Part shown: positions 44,732-52,651 of the stretch, piece after piece
Position numbering within the stretch: the first letter of the stretch is position 1
Layout: the number at the start of each line of letters is the position of its first letter
Source: Priestia megaterium NBRC 15308 = ATCC 14581
Lineage (GTDB): Bacteria > Bacillota > Bacilli > Bacillales > Bacillaceae_H
Assembly: GCF_000832985.1 (NCBI RefSeq)
Contig: NZ_CP009920.1
Location: 3,900,501 to 3,964,500 of the forward strand
DNA length: 64,000 bases
Reading direction: 5' to 3'
Position numbers and translations under genes: made by a program
The notes under the pieces: model-generated
What the model saw: the letters and a program-made list of their open reading frames with translations, nothing else
What the model was told of the DNA's origin: nothing
Database searches by the model: none

Positions 44732-44913
44732 AAAGAACAGGTATTGTAAGGGAATTAGACGAATTGGGACTTGTGAAAATTCGATATGAATTATGTAAAA
44801 CTTTTGGGATAGAAGATAATACAACACATTTAGAGCTACTTGTTATGGGAGGGTTTGTACAGGTAAAGGAGAAATTACATGATCAAACATTCTTATTCTC
44901 GAAGAAGAATTGA
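44728..44913 (+). pseudogene. AbrB-like transition-state regulator, decayed
   Basis: The frame reads KRTGIVRELDELGLVKIRYEL then CKTFGIEDNTTHLELLVMGG. AbrB proteins begin MKSTGIVRKVDELGRVVIPIELRR, so the family is clear, but the start codon is ATA instead of ATG, and the arginines of the DNA-binding GRVVIPIELRR are lost (GLVKIRYELCK). It overlaps the end of the dead nuclease gene and is probably not expressed. Confidence 0.7.
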
Positions 44914-44939
44914 AAAGAAGGGCTCTACCCTTCATTACT

Positions 44940-44987
44940 AAAACAGATAGGAGTAATTAATTCAGAATTACGCTTCTATCTGTTTTT
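44940..44987. terminator. Terminator
   Basis: AAACAGATAG..CTATCTGTTT with an inner GTAATTA/GAATTAC stem and T runs on both sides. Confidence 0.75.
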
Positions 44988-45096
44988 CCTTTTTTACAAC
45001 CCACATTAGGAATTCCTTTTCTTGATTAGTTAGCTTTCTATTTAAGGATTGTTCAAACTGTAAAACTAACTCTATAAAGCGCTGCATGTTATCCAT
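44968..45096 (-). CDS. 42-residue conserved-looking small protein
   Basis: The product starts MDNMQRFIELVLQFEQSLNR and continues KLTNQEKEFLMWVVKK, a helical hairpin pattern familiar from small Bacillus hypothetical proteins. AAGGAG is about 16 bases before the ATG, so the true start is uncertain (the ATG nine bases downstream is another option). The 3' end lies within the terminator stem. Confidence 0.5.
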   Translation of the reverse strand: MDNMQRFIELVLQFEQSLNRKLTNQEKEFLMWVVKKEKQIEA

Positions 45097-45212
45097 TTAT
45101 GTTATAACTCAACTCCTTGAGTTTATCTTTAAGTATAGGATAAGGTTAAGTTTTTTATTTTGTCAAATTTTGTTGTGTCTTAATACTATAATTTATGAAG
45201 AAGCATAAAGAA

Positions 45213-45364
45213 GCCATTATAAAAATATTTCAACTAGACGATTAGCTCTTTTTTTTGGATGTCATATTGAGGTTAACTATGAGAAGGAATGGAAGAGATA
45301 TAAGCGTGAATTAACCTTTGTAGATCAAGTAATCTGGACCATCAAAGATTTATTTTGGAAATGA
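45213..45364 (+). pseudogene. Gene fragment, family unknown
   Basis: A frame without a start reads RSHYKNISTRRLALFFGCHI and then EVNYEKEWKRYKRELTFVDQ to a stop at 45364. The composition is protein-like, but a TAA interrupts it just upstream and there is no ribosome binding site. Probably the tail of a lost gene. Confidence 0.35.
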
Positions 45365-45536
45365 AACACGTTGATTTAAAGTAAATAGAAATTAATGGAA
45401 GATCATCATAAAACATACATAGATAGACAGAGCTGAATTAGACAAAAAGAGAATAAACCATCTTTGTTATTCGTTTGCTCTGGGAGAAAGTATTGATCAT
45501 GGATAGGGGGGCTGAGGTAAAAGTATTAAAATGTTG

Positions 45537-45565
45537 AAAAAGCACCCCTGAATGGGTGCTGTGAA
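45537..45565 (-). terminator. Terminator
   Basis: AGCACCC/GGGTGCT stem; on the minus strand a TTTTT run follows, ending the coiled-coil gene. Confidence 0.75.
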
Positions 45566-45748
45566 TTAAAGTAGTTCATCATTCTGGTTTTTTAGAAACT
45601 TGCTTTCTAACTCTAATTGCTTCATTCGTCGTTGTAATCCTAAATTTTCCAAGTCTTGTTCTAACTCGGAAGATAAATCAATTTGTTCTTTAGCATTCTC
45701 CATTTGTTTTCTAGTAGTTGCCAACCTCTTTTGTTCTTTTGAATTCAT
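45566..45748 (-). CDS. 60-residue coiled-coil protein
   Basis: ATG 45748 with AAGGGG eight bases upstream. The whole protein is charged and helical (MNSKEQKRLATTRKQMENAK.., SSELEQDLENLGLQRRMKQL), with heptad-like leucines, so it probably forms a coiled coil. No known family. Located next to the second fbpB-like gene. Confidence 0.65.
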   Translation of the reverse strand: MNSKEQKRLATTRKQMENAKEQIDLSSELEQDLENLGLQRRMKQLELESKFLKNQNDELL

Positions 45749-45846
45749 ATTAACAGCCCCTTTCTTGTGACTTGCTAGATTCGACATAGCAGATGAAATA
45801 TCCTGTAAAAAGCCATTTACCTAGAAATGCAACAGTAGTAAAATAC

Positions 45847-45880
45847 AAAAAAACATCCGTTTAGATAGGATGTTTTTATT
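45847..45880 (-). terminator. Terminator
   Basis: AAAAACATCC/GGATGTTTTT stem after fbpB copy 2; T run in both directions. Confidence 0.8.
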
Positions 45881-45886
45881 CTACTC

Positions 45887-46027
45887 TTATTTCGTTTTCA
45901 TCTTTATAGCCTGCTCCTGGCGAGCTTCAATTTTTTCTTCAATCTTTTCCATGACCTTTTTATCTTCTAGTATTTTATGTCTATTTTCATTGACTAGGTT
46001 TTGAAAAGAGGGTTTTAACTTTCTCAT
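45887..46027 (-). CDS. FbpB-like small basic protein (copy 2)
   Basis: A 46-residue protein: MRKLKPSFQNLVNENRHKIL, then KVMEKIEEKIEARQEQ. Same family as the gene at 26518; both have GAAAGAAGTGC before the start and both lie 2.4 kb or less upstream of a csp gene. Iron-sparing role inferred from B. subtilis FbpB only. Confidence 0.7.
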   Translation of the reverse strand: MRKLKPSFQNLVNENRHKILEDKKVMEKIEEKIEARQEQAIKMKTK

Positions 46028-46106
46028 AATGGCACTTCTTTCTCACTGTTTAGTTTAGTCCGTAGACAAGTATGATTATAACGGTTAAATGGAATAAAGC
46101 AATTAT

Positions 46107-46135
46107 TTGCTATCGACATCCCTATGTGTTACACT
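46107..46135 (+). promoter_or_regulatory. csp copy 3 promoter
   Basis: TTGCTA-17-TACACT, equivalent in sequence and position to the promoter of csp copy 1. Confidence 0.7.
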
Positions 46136-46141
46136 ACATTT

Positions 46142-46270
46142 AACTTGTTTTTGTTCGGTATAAGATTGAGAGAAGAAAAAACCTTAAACAGAAGTTTTTA
46201 TCTTGAAATAGTATGATTGGGCAAGAAAGGTAATACATTTGTGGAGTATTCCACAGCAGGAGGCAACATT
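46142..46270 (+). promoter_or_regulatory. Conserved long 5' leader of csp copy 3
   Basis: About 75% identical to 28916-29044, including the GTGGAGTATTCCAC hairpin before AGGAGGCAA. Shared length and structure suggest a cold-sensing mRNA leader. Confidence 0.65.
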
Positions 46271-46471
46271 ATGACACAAGGTACAGTAAAATGGTTTAAT
46301 GCAGACAAAGGTTTCGGTTTCATTGAAATCGAAGGCGGAGACGATGTATTCGTTCATTTCAGTGCTATTCAAGGTGAAGGTTTCAAATCATTAGAAGAAG
46401 GTCAAAAAGTTACTTTTGATATCGAGCAAGGTCAACGTGGAGCACAAGCTGCTAACGTTCACAAAGCATAA
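46271..46471 (+). CDS. Cold-shock protein (copy 3)
   Basis: A 66-residue cold-shock protein, with RNP1 KGFGFIE and RNP2 VFVHFS, differing from copy 1 at only a handful of residues. AGGAGGCAA precedes ATG 46271. Terminator at 46485. Convergent with ydjO copy 2, just as copy 1 is with ydjO copy 1. Confidence 0.95.
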   Translation: MTQGTVKWFNADKGFGFIEIEGGDDVFVHFSAIQGEGFKSLEEGQKVTFDIEQGQRGAQAANVHKA

Positions 46472-46484
46472 TTAAAAGTGATAA

Positions 46485-46517
46485 CAAAAAAGACTCCTTA
46501 TGAAGGAGTCTTTTTTT
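46485..46517 (+). terminator. Terminator
   Basis: AAAAAAGACTCC..GGAGTCTTTTTT after csp copy 3, matching the terminator of copy 1. Confidence 0.85.
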
Positions 46518-46564
46518 ATGGTCTTATAATTAGAAAACCATGATTTATCTACTATTAGTTCAAT

Positions 46565-46600
46565 AGAAAACCCAGGCTTTAAAAAAAAGCCTGGGTTTTA
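46565..46600. terminator. Terminator
   Basis: AAACCCAGGCTT pairs with AAGCCTGGGTTT between csp copy 3 and ydjO copy 2. Confidence 0.75.
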
Positions 46601-46736
46601 GACAAGACGATCGATACAAGGTATAACTAGTTATAACATACATTAGAAATAGAAAGCAAATGCAAATAAATTAACTATATTTTCAATTAAATAATATAGT
46701 AGTAATTTTTAATCTATGCGATAGCATTGGTACAAA

Positions 46737-46940
46737 TTATCTTCGATGGGGATTAAGGGGGATTTTATTAATAAGCCGTTCTCCAGCTTCCATGTGATTT
46801 CCACACAAAGGGCATTTTTGGTGGTTGTCGTAAGAGAAATCTTTTCTCATCCAGCCCTTACAATCTTCTACTGTACATTCCCAAACCTCTGTTTGTTCTT
46901 GAGCTAAAGGTTCTTGATTTCTTTTGCCGTAATAATACAT
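46737..46940 (-). CDS. YdjO-like cold-inducible zinc-finger protein (copy 2)
   Basis: A 67-residue homologue of the protein at 29533: MYYYGKRNQEPLAQE, WECTVEDCKGWMRKDF and CPLCGNH, with the same four cysteines. ATG 46940 is 13 bases after GAGGAG; a start seven codons earlier is also possible. Family known from cold induction in B. subtilis; molecular role unknown. Confidence 0.8.
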   Translation of the reverse strand: MYYYGKRNQEPLAQEQTEVWECTVEDCKGWMRKDFSYDNHQKCPLCGNHMEAGERLINKIPLNPHRR

Positions 46941-47568
46941 ACTAACATCACTACTCCTCATATTACATTATAACTTATAAAAGAGTAATAATCATTTATA
47001 TCAATTAGTGTTTCTTACCATTTTATTTTCATGGGATAATGCACGGAATTTTTTATATGAGAATTTCTAAACACTTGGTAATAATGTTCATATCTTCTTC
47101 TTTTGCTTTTTAATTGTACCACTTACTGTAGTAGTACATCCCTAAACTAAGCCTCCAACGTCATGAGGGTTAGTTTAATGGTGGAATCATTTCGCTTATC
47201 ACCAGTAATCAAATGGTTATTTATAGGGACTTTCCAGAAGTTTCATGACTTGTTGGAGACTTTTATTTTGAGTTATTGTAAACAACAAAACTTCATTTTA
47301 CCTCAAATTAAAATATATTGTCAATGAAAAATTTGTAATGTTTTCAAAAAATGTTATAATAGTTTTACAATTGTTTTTTCGATCGTATTCCGAATTCCGC
47401 TGTGTTTTTTTCAGATAGAATTATGGATGCATTTTTTCAATACCCTTTTTTAAACTGAAAAAAAACTCAAACAGTTGTGTGAGCTTTAAAGGTAAGTTAG
47501 TTGAATAAAATTATTAATTTACTATCTAATAGTAACCGAGTTTTTATTCTACAAGGAGGCCTAGAATA
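46941..47568. other. Gene-free interval
   Basis: No gene. In copy A of the island the helicase gene starts in the equivalent place. It holds AT-rich DNA and, at 47335-47400, a possible promoter region (AATGTTATAATAG). Confidence 0.5.
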
Positions 47569-48423
47569 ATGAATCTAATCAATAAGAAAGTTACACACAA
47601 GCTTTTTGGGATAGGCAGTATAGTTAAATGTAATGATTCCAGTATTGAAATACATTTCGCATCGGAAAATAAAAAATTTGTTTTCCCCGATGTATTTGGA
47701 AAGCATCTAAAACTGCATGATAAAAGTGTTGCTCATTCACTCGAAAAAATTATAGAAAAAAAGGAAATGGAACACAACGAGGAAGAACGGAAGAAGGAAG
47801 AGGAAAAAAAACTACAACGAAAAAACCAAGAACTTCGCTGGGGACTTGAAAAACTTATGAAAAATCATAAACTTCATTCTGAATCACAAATGGTTTTTTG
47901 GTGTGACACAGAAGAACAGAATAGTTCTTTTTTAGAGTGGAAGGTTTTTTCAGGTGTAATAAAAAGCGGTAATAACAAGGGGAAGCCCACCAAACCCATT
48001 CGTTTGCACCAAAATAGTGCTGTCTTGTTAACAGCAATAGATTCCAGTATGCCTGAAAAAGACAGACGTATCTTAGGCGTCTATATGGTGAATGAAGATT
48101 TTATCGGTAAGCTTTGTGAAGATGGATATATTCCTGCTCATTCAAAATACAGACTCCAGCTTACAGAACAGGAATCGGATCAGATGCCTTTCTGGAAATA
48201 TTATGTAAATGAAAGAACATCCCAAAAAATGACATGGAATACAGGTAAATACCGTTATTTTGATAATTTATGGATGGCTCAAATTTTACTTGATATAGCT
48301 GAGTTGAAAAGTGACCCAAAGGAAAGAGAGCTGGCACAACAATTTTTTGAACATTTTTGTAAAATGAATCTGATAACAGCTGAGGAGTTACCAAAGCCTA
48401 ATGGCGCATTGATGCGTATGTAA
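47569..48423 (+). CDS. 284-residue protein with CarD-like N-terminus, unknown function
   Basis: ATG 47569 has AAGGAGG eight bases upstream. Residues 5-50 look like a small SH3/CarD-like barrel (KKVTHKLFGIGSIVK, EIHFASENKKFVFPDVF). A charged coiled coil covers about 58-95. The last ~185 residues form a globular domain with conserved-looking aromatic motifs (WKVFSGVIKSGNNKGKP, RRILGVYMVNEDFIG, KYRYFDNLWMAQIL). I have a sense of a widespread Firmicute family but know no function. It sits where the helicase lies in the other copy of this island. Confidence 0.7.
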   Translation: MNLINKKVTHKLFGIGSIVKCNDSSIEIHFASENKKFVFPDVFGKHLKLHDKSVAHSLEKIIEKKEMEHNEEERKKEEEKKLQRKNQELRWGLEKLMKNHKLHSESQMVFWCDTEEQNSSFLEWKVFSGVIKSGNNKGKPTKPIRLHQNSAVLLTAIDSSMPEKDRRILGVYMVNEDFIGKLCEDGYIPAHSKYRLQLTEQESDQMPFWKYYVNERTSQKMTWNTGKYRYFDNLWMAQILLDIAELKSDPKERELAQQFFEHFCKMNLITAEELPKPNGALMRM

Positions 48424-48483
48424 ACGTTAGCCCAAAGGTAATAGGAATGACTAAGGACTGACCCATTTTTCTCACCCATCATT

Positions 48484-48520
48484 AATAGCGAACGTTCCTT
48501 GGCTCTGTTCGCTATTAAAA
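48484..48520. terminator. Terminator-like hairpin
   Basis: AATAGCGAAC pairs with GTTCGCTATT, then AAAAA, downstream of the 284-residue gene. Confidence 0.6.
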
Positions 48521-48592
48521 AGGCAAGAACAGAACATAGGAGAGGTAGAAAAGTGACAGTAGGTGATTAAAATCTATATAAAATAATCCTTT
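48516..48592 (+). pseudogene. 3' stub of a DEAD-box helicase gene
   Basis: Bases align with the last ~70 bases of the helicase at 31350-31425 (AAAAAGG.AAGA.CAGAAC, GAGAGGTAGA, AAAG.GACAGT, TATA.AAAATAATC). Only the codons for the basic RGRGRK tail and the end survive. The rest of the gene is gone, replaced upstream by the 284-residue gene. Confidence 0.65.
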
Positions 48593-48738
48593 ACTATTTT
48601 ATAACTATATACTTTTTGAGCTCATATACCAGAATGAGGAAAATCTGTACAGATTGATGTAAGCTTTTCTCAGCTCTATTATAAGAATAATACGATAACC
48701 TTATTATTTTTAATAGGAGAGAAGATGAAGGATATAAC

Positions 48739-48903
48739 GTGAAAATATTTAGTAATGGAAAAACAGTAACTATAAGAGTATCGAATGAATTAGTAACAAT
48801 CTTAAAAAGTCATTATGTAAAAAACATGAAAAGATACTCTTATACGGTTACTAAATATCCAAGTATTTTTTTCTTTGAAGAAGAATTGATGAAACAAGAA
48901 TAA
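48739..48903 (+). CDS. 54-residue protein (copy B)
   Basis: GTG 48739 with AAGGA seven bases upstream. MKIFSNGKTVTIRVSNELVT, then LKSHYVKNMKRYSYTVTKYP and FFFEEELMKQE, clearly paralogous to the gene at 31652. Followed 26 bases later by another small gene, forming a mini-operon. Confidence 0.65.
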   Translation: MKIFSNGKTVTIRVSNELVTILKSHYVKNMKRYSYTVTKYPSIFFFEEELMKQE

Positions 48904-48929
48904 TAAGTAGATAATGAGGAGATACACCT

Positions 48930-49118
48930 ATGCTTAAATTTAAAGTTATTTTCGAATTTATAAATGGCAGGACAAAGGAATTAAAATTCGAAGCCGCATC
49001 AAAGAAAGAAGTCATTAGTCATATAACAAAATATGAAAGATTCATTTCGAATGAAAAAGAGTTAGTGCACATCAATTTAAATAACGTGGTACAGTTTATG
49101 ATTACAGAAGAAAAATAA
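48930..49118 (+). CDS. 62-residue protein
   Basis: ATG 48930 after GAGGAG by eight bases. MLKFKVIFEFINGRTKELKF, then a helix and HINLNNVVQFMITEEK: a beta-alpha-beta pattern of a small single-domain protein. Unrecognised. Probably co-transcribed with the preceding gene. Confidence 0.7.
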   Translation: MLKFKVIFEFINGRTKELKFEAASKKEVISHITKYERFISNEKELVHINLNNVVQFMITEEK

Positions 49119-49618
49119 TAATAAAAACTAGGCATCTATTAATTGAGGTGCTTTTTATTTTAATAAATAGACTGATTTAAGAAATAAGCAGCACTATAAG
49201 ATTTAGAGCCTCTTGATTCCATGAGGTGTCATCAGTGGCAAGCACTTACGAAGCTATTGTGATTGTATAAAATATTCATTCTGAGTTCATATAATGTGAT
49301 TTTTCAACACACATGCAAAAATAGATTAAGATTCGATAGGGAAGATTAACTGCCAAAATGCATAAAAAGCTTGCGTTTTACGAATGTATTTATGAGGTAG
49401 AGAATAGTTTTTTTAGGAAAAATATACTACACTTTATAATTCCATATTAAGTTTCTCTTGTAAGCTACCTTTCCTGACAATTCGAGGTGGCTTTTAAGTT
49501 TATTTTTTAAAATAAAGGGCTTTATTAATCCTACATATAAAATCGAACAATTACTTAATGTTTAAGTAAAAAAAGTTACTTATAAACTATAAAAACTAAA
49601 AAATTTGGAGAAAAATAC
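49119..49618. other. Gene-free interval
   Basis: No gene seen. A weak hairpin terminator (GGCATC..GAGGTGC, T run) at 49120-49160 and another (AGCTACCTTT..GAGGTGGCTT) at 49459-49498. Otherwise AT-rich. Confidence 0.5.
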
Positions 49619-50287
49619 ATGAGCACTAACACTCTACCTTCATTTTTAGAAAAATACTTTGAAGGATTAACTTTAAGTCCAGCTCTGTTTTATTCGTGGA
49701 AATATAGCATTCGCTTTGAAATATCAGATCCATTAATTTCATCTCACGAAAAAGATTGTTTGAATCAAGCTTTTCATCGATCAATCACATTATTTCACAG
49801 AGTATTTGAAGAGGGAGATGAGATTCTTTTTATTACGGATGTGCATACTACGAACAAAGATCGTTTCCTTCAAAAAAGACCTTTAAACGTTTATTTAAAA
49901 TACATAAAAGATAAACAGCGGCTATATCAATTAAACCATCACTGTTTGCCGAGTGTATTTCAGGATGAAGACGAAGACGATGATCAATCTTTGACTCATC
50001 GCTATGTACTTTCTTGTAAGAAAACAGAATTAAGATATGCGCAACTTTTAAAGGCTATTAATTATGAAGATTTTGCTCATCCATCTACTATTCTGAAGAG
50101 TAATTCCCAAAGTAGTTATGATATTTACTTTATTAATCTCTCTAAAAAAAAGATTTTTCATTTGTATGATGATCGCGGATGTGATGTCTTAGCCTCAAGT
50201 AAAGAATCTATACGCTTTCTTTATGAAGAATATAATAATTGGATTTTGGATTATGATCGAGAAGAAATTGACCTTTTATTTAAGTGA
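49619..50287 (+). CDS. DUF3885-family protein
   Basis: A 222-residue soluble protein. SIRFEISDP near residue 30 and the C-terminal FHLYDDRGCDVLASSKESIRFLYEEYNNWIL fit the DUF3885 pattern, which is frequent in Bacilli and of unknown function (some members sit near toxin or immunity genes). TTGGAGAAAAATAC precedes ATG. No partner gene is evident except the acidic protein downstream. Confidence 0.75.
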   Translation: MSTNTLPSFLEKYFEGLTLSPALFYSWKYSIRFEISDPLISSHEKDCLNQAFHRSITLFHRVFEEGDEILFITDVHTTNKDRFLQKRPLNVYLKYIKDKQRLYQLNHHCLPSVFQDEDEDDDQSLTHRYVLSCKKTELRYAQLLKAINYEDFAHPSTILKSNSQSSYDIYFINLSKKKIFHLYDDRGCDVLASSKESIRFLYEEYNNWILDYDREEIDLLFK

Positions 50288-50462
50288 AAAGTAGGATTCA
50301 TCCACTAATTAGCACATTTTTTATATCCATAATCACCTGTCTCACAGTAACTAAAAATAAAAAAGGTATCTACAATCTTCTAGGTTAATTTTGTTATATA
50401 ATCAGATTAGCATTAGGCTTATAGCTAAATGGAAATCCAAATAAGATTAAGGTGATAATACA

Positions 50463-50798
50463 ATGATGGAAGAACTAAAAAATAATAAACCGACAGCAGC
50501 TTGGCAACAAAGAATGGAAGATGATGAGATTTTCACTGTAGAGAATATTAAAGCCACTGATGAAATTCTTGATACTTATATTAATAGACTTGAAGGTTCT
50601 GTAGATAAAATGTCAGAACAAGATATCTTAGAATATGTACAAGAGATAGTTATAGGATTAAATGAGTTAAATGAACAATTTGATTATTTCATTGAAACGT
50701 TAGAAAGAGAAGAACTTTGCGAGTTTATCATCAAAGCTGCAAATGCAGCTGGCTTAGAGACTGAAGAGGATATCACAGAAGAGTGGAGAGAGTGGTAA
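50463..50798 (+). CDS. 111-residue acidic helical protein
   Basis: ATG 50463 with AAGGTG eight bases upstream. Very acidic, predicted all-helical (ATDEILDTYINRLEG, DILEYVQEIVIGLNELNEQF, FIIKAANAAGLETEEDITEE). It recalls small immunity-type proteins in charge and size, but no family is recognised. Terminator at 50882. Confidence 0.7.
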   Translation: MMEELKNNKPTAAWQQRMEDDEIFTVENIKATDEILDTYINRLEGSVDKMSEQDILEYVQEIVIGLNELNEQFDYFIETLEREELCEFIIKAANAAGLETEEDITEEWREW

Positions 50799-50881
50799 CA
50801 TACAGATGCTTATATATAAGAGAATGAAATATGGATTCTAAGCAGTTATTTCTAGTTACCATAATCATGACTCTAGGAAGT

Positions 50882-50920
50882 AATGTAAAAGAAGAACATT
50901 CTATGAAATGTTCTTCTTTT
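50882..50920. terminator. Terminator
   Basis: AAGAAGAACATT/AATGTTCTTCTT stem with T runs on both sides. Confidence 0.85.
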
Positions 50921-50990
50921 ATAAATGATCACAGTGAGGTATAGCTGCATACAATTGTAGGTGTCTTTTTGACACTTAAATTTAATCATT

Positions 50991-51716
50991 CTAATGGCCA
51001 TGAAATAATGAAAGAGAATATTGATAAACATAAATAATTACGAATCCTAGCGAAATTAATAGCCATACATGCAATTTCCTGAAGTGCTTGATGGTATTTC
51101 CAATTATTTCATGAAAGATAACAAAAGACAGTGTACCGATTGCTGCGCCAGTCGACAAAGCTTGTAGTTTAAGTGAGGAAACTTGTACACTTTCACCAAT
51201 GAATAAACTGCCTCCTAAAGACAGCGACAGAATGGCTATAATTAGTAAAAAGAAGGTGTTAGGTATTTTTGCTATAGAGAGGACTGTCATAATTGCCATC
51301 CCCTCTGGGACCTGATGTAAAAGGGTAGCTGCGAATACAGAAGCTGATTGGTGCATATCTGTTATTCCAAAGGTAACACCTGTGATGACATTATGAAAAA
51401 AGATAGCAACCGTTAATAAGATAAGTGCCTGTAAGGGTGAAATTTCGCTGTTTTGTTTATGCAAAAAGAGGTCAATGCATAGCATGATGATATATCCGAC
51501 TACAATCCCTAATAAAACGCCTCTTAAATCATATAGATGCCAAGTAGACGGAAGGATATCGAAAAACAATAAGCCCAATAAGATTCCACCGCATATAGCA
51601 TACATAAATTGGATTCTTCCCCTTGCCAGATGGTTTACTAATTTGAGAAGTCCTCCACCTGCTAATAAACCCAGTAAAGAACCTAAAGTAAATAAGATAT
51701 TCATTTCTATATGCAT
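50991..51716 (-). CDS. ZIP-family metal transporter
   Basis: A 241-residue membrane protein with eight hydrophobic segments. Helix IV HNVITGVTFG and helix V HQVPEGMAI carry the metal-binding H-N and H-xxPEG motifs of ZIP transporters, with a second histidine/glutamate site FVIFHEIIGN. ZIPs import zinc, iron or manganese into the cytoplasm. AAAGGAAG precedes ATG. No Zur or MntR operator was recognised upstream. Confidence 0.88.
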   Translation of the reverse strand: MHIEMNILFTLGSLLGLLAGGGLLKLVNHLARGRIQFMYAICGGILLGLLFFDILPSTWHLYDLRGVLLGIVVGYIIMLCIDLFLHKQNSEISPLQALILLTVAIFFHNVITGVTFGITDMHQSASVFAATLLHQVPEGMAIMTVLSIAKIPNTFFLLIIAILSLSLGGSLFIGESVQVSSLKLQALSTGAAIGTLSFVIFHEIIGNTIKHFRKLHVWLLISLGFVIIYVYQYSLSLFHGH

Positions 51717-51902
51717 AATTGCTACTTCCTTTCGGCTATATGGTTTTGTACAACTAACCTATTCAAAGGAAAGGCAATCATACCTATGTTTTATAAATGG
51801 TTAAAAAAAATAAAAGCACATGATATTAACTTGGGAGTAACTTTTAGGTAAATCACTAATAAAAAAGGACATACTAACGTTATCTAAAAAAGAGGTGTTA
51901 CT

Positions 51903-52548
51903 ATGGAATCTCCTTTTGAAATGATAACCAATGTGGACAAGGTCGAAAATGCTTATTATATAGAAGTGAAACCAGGGGAGTACAATGCAAAGTATTGGAA
52001 TAAAGAATCGGTCTATTTTGCTGATGAAGCTTTTGCTTATTTCTACACCACTATTTGCAAGTATGTGCCACAGTATCAACCTACCCAAGTGACAGAAATC
52101 AAAGCAGAAACATGGCTGAGGATCAGTAATCAGCTGCAAGAACTCGCATATTTTTTGAGCACTAATCCGCCTATGATTAAACTAAAGAAATGGATTGATT
52201 TTAGCAAAGTAAAGGAAACGTACAAACAGTTTGATCATCACAAAAACAAGTACATTCGTGAGTTAATCAACATGATTAACGAATTTACAGTGTGGATAAC
52301 AAAGGTATGTCAAACACAATCGTACATCACCATTTTGGGCACTTAACGGGAATCGATGTTGCTTATTTTAATCTACAAGCTATGCAGAAAATGAAAGAAT
52401 TGCTCAAAACGAATATGGCATATTACGCTAAAGGAATAAACGACACTCACAGCGAAAAGAGCTATAAGAAGATGCAAAGAGTATCTTGCATGAAACCTTA
52501 GAGGCTTGGAATGAAGAGCAAAAATCCCAAAAACAAATCGTGAGTTAA
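51903..52548 (+). pseudogene. Doubly frameshifted gene
   Basis: ATG 51903 with AGAGGTG upstream reads MESPFEMITNVDKVENAYYI.. to about EFTVWITK. Then the frame must shift to NTIVHHHFGHLTGIDVAYF.. up to KKMQ, then again to ILHETLEAWNEEQKSQKQIV, ending at 52548. Each piece is protein-like and they abut exactly, so one ~213-residue soluble protein was broken twice. Family not recognised. Confidence 0.6.
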
Positions 52549-52589
52549 ATCACTAAAAATGCTCTCAAATGAAGCAAGTGATTCTATAA

Positions 52590-52628
52590 ATCAAAAAAAG
52601 ATACTTTATAAAGTATCTTTTTTTGATT
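52590..52628. terminator. Terminator
   Basis: AAAAAAAGATACTTTATAAAGTATCTTTTTTT, strong in both directions. Confidence 0.85.
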
Positions 52629-52651
52629 TAAGTTTTTGAAGAATGTAAAAT

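Noticed and set aside
48485-48520. LexA box at CGAACGTTCC
   Set aside because: The spacing is wrong for the CGAAC-N4-GTTYC consensus; it is part of a hairpin stem.
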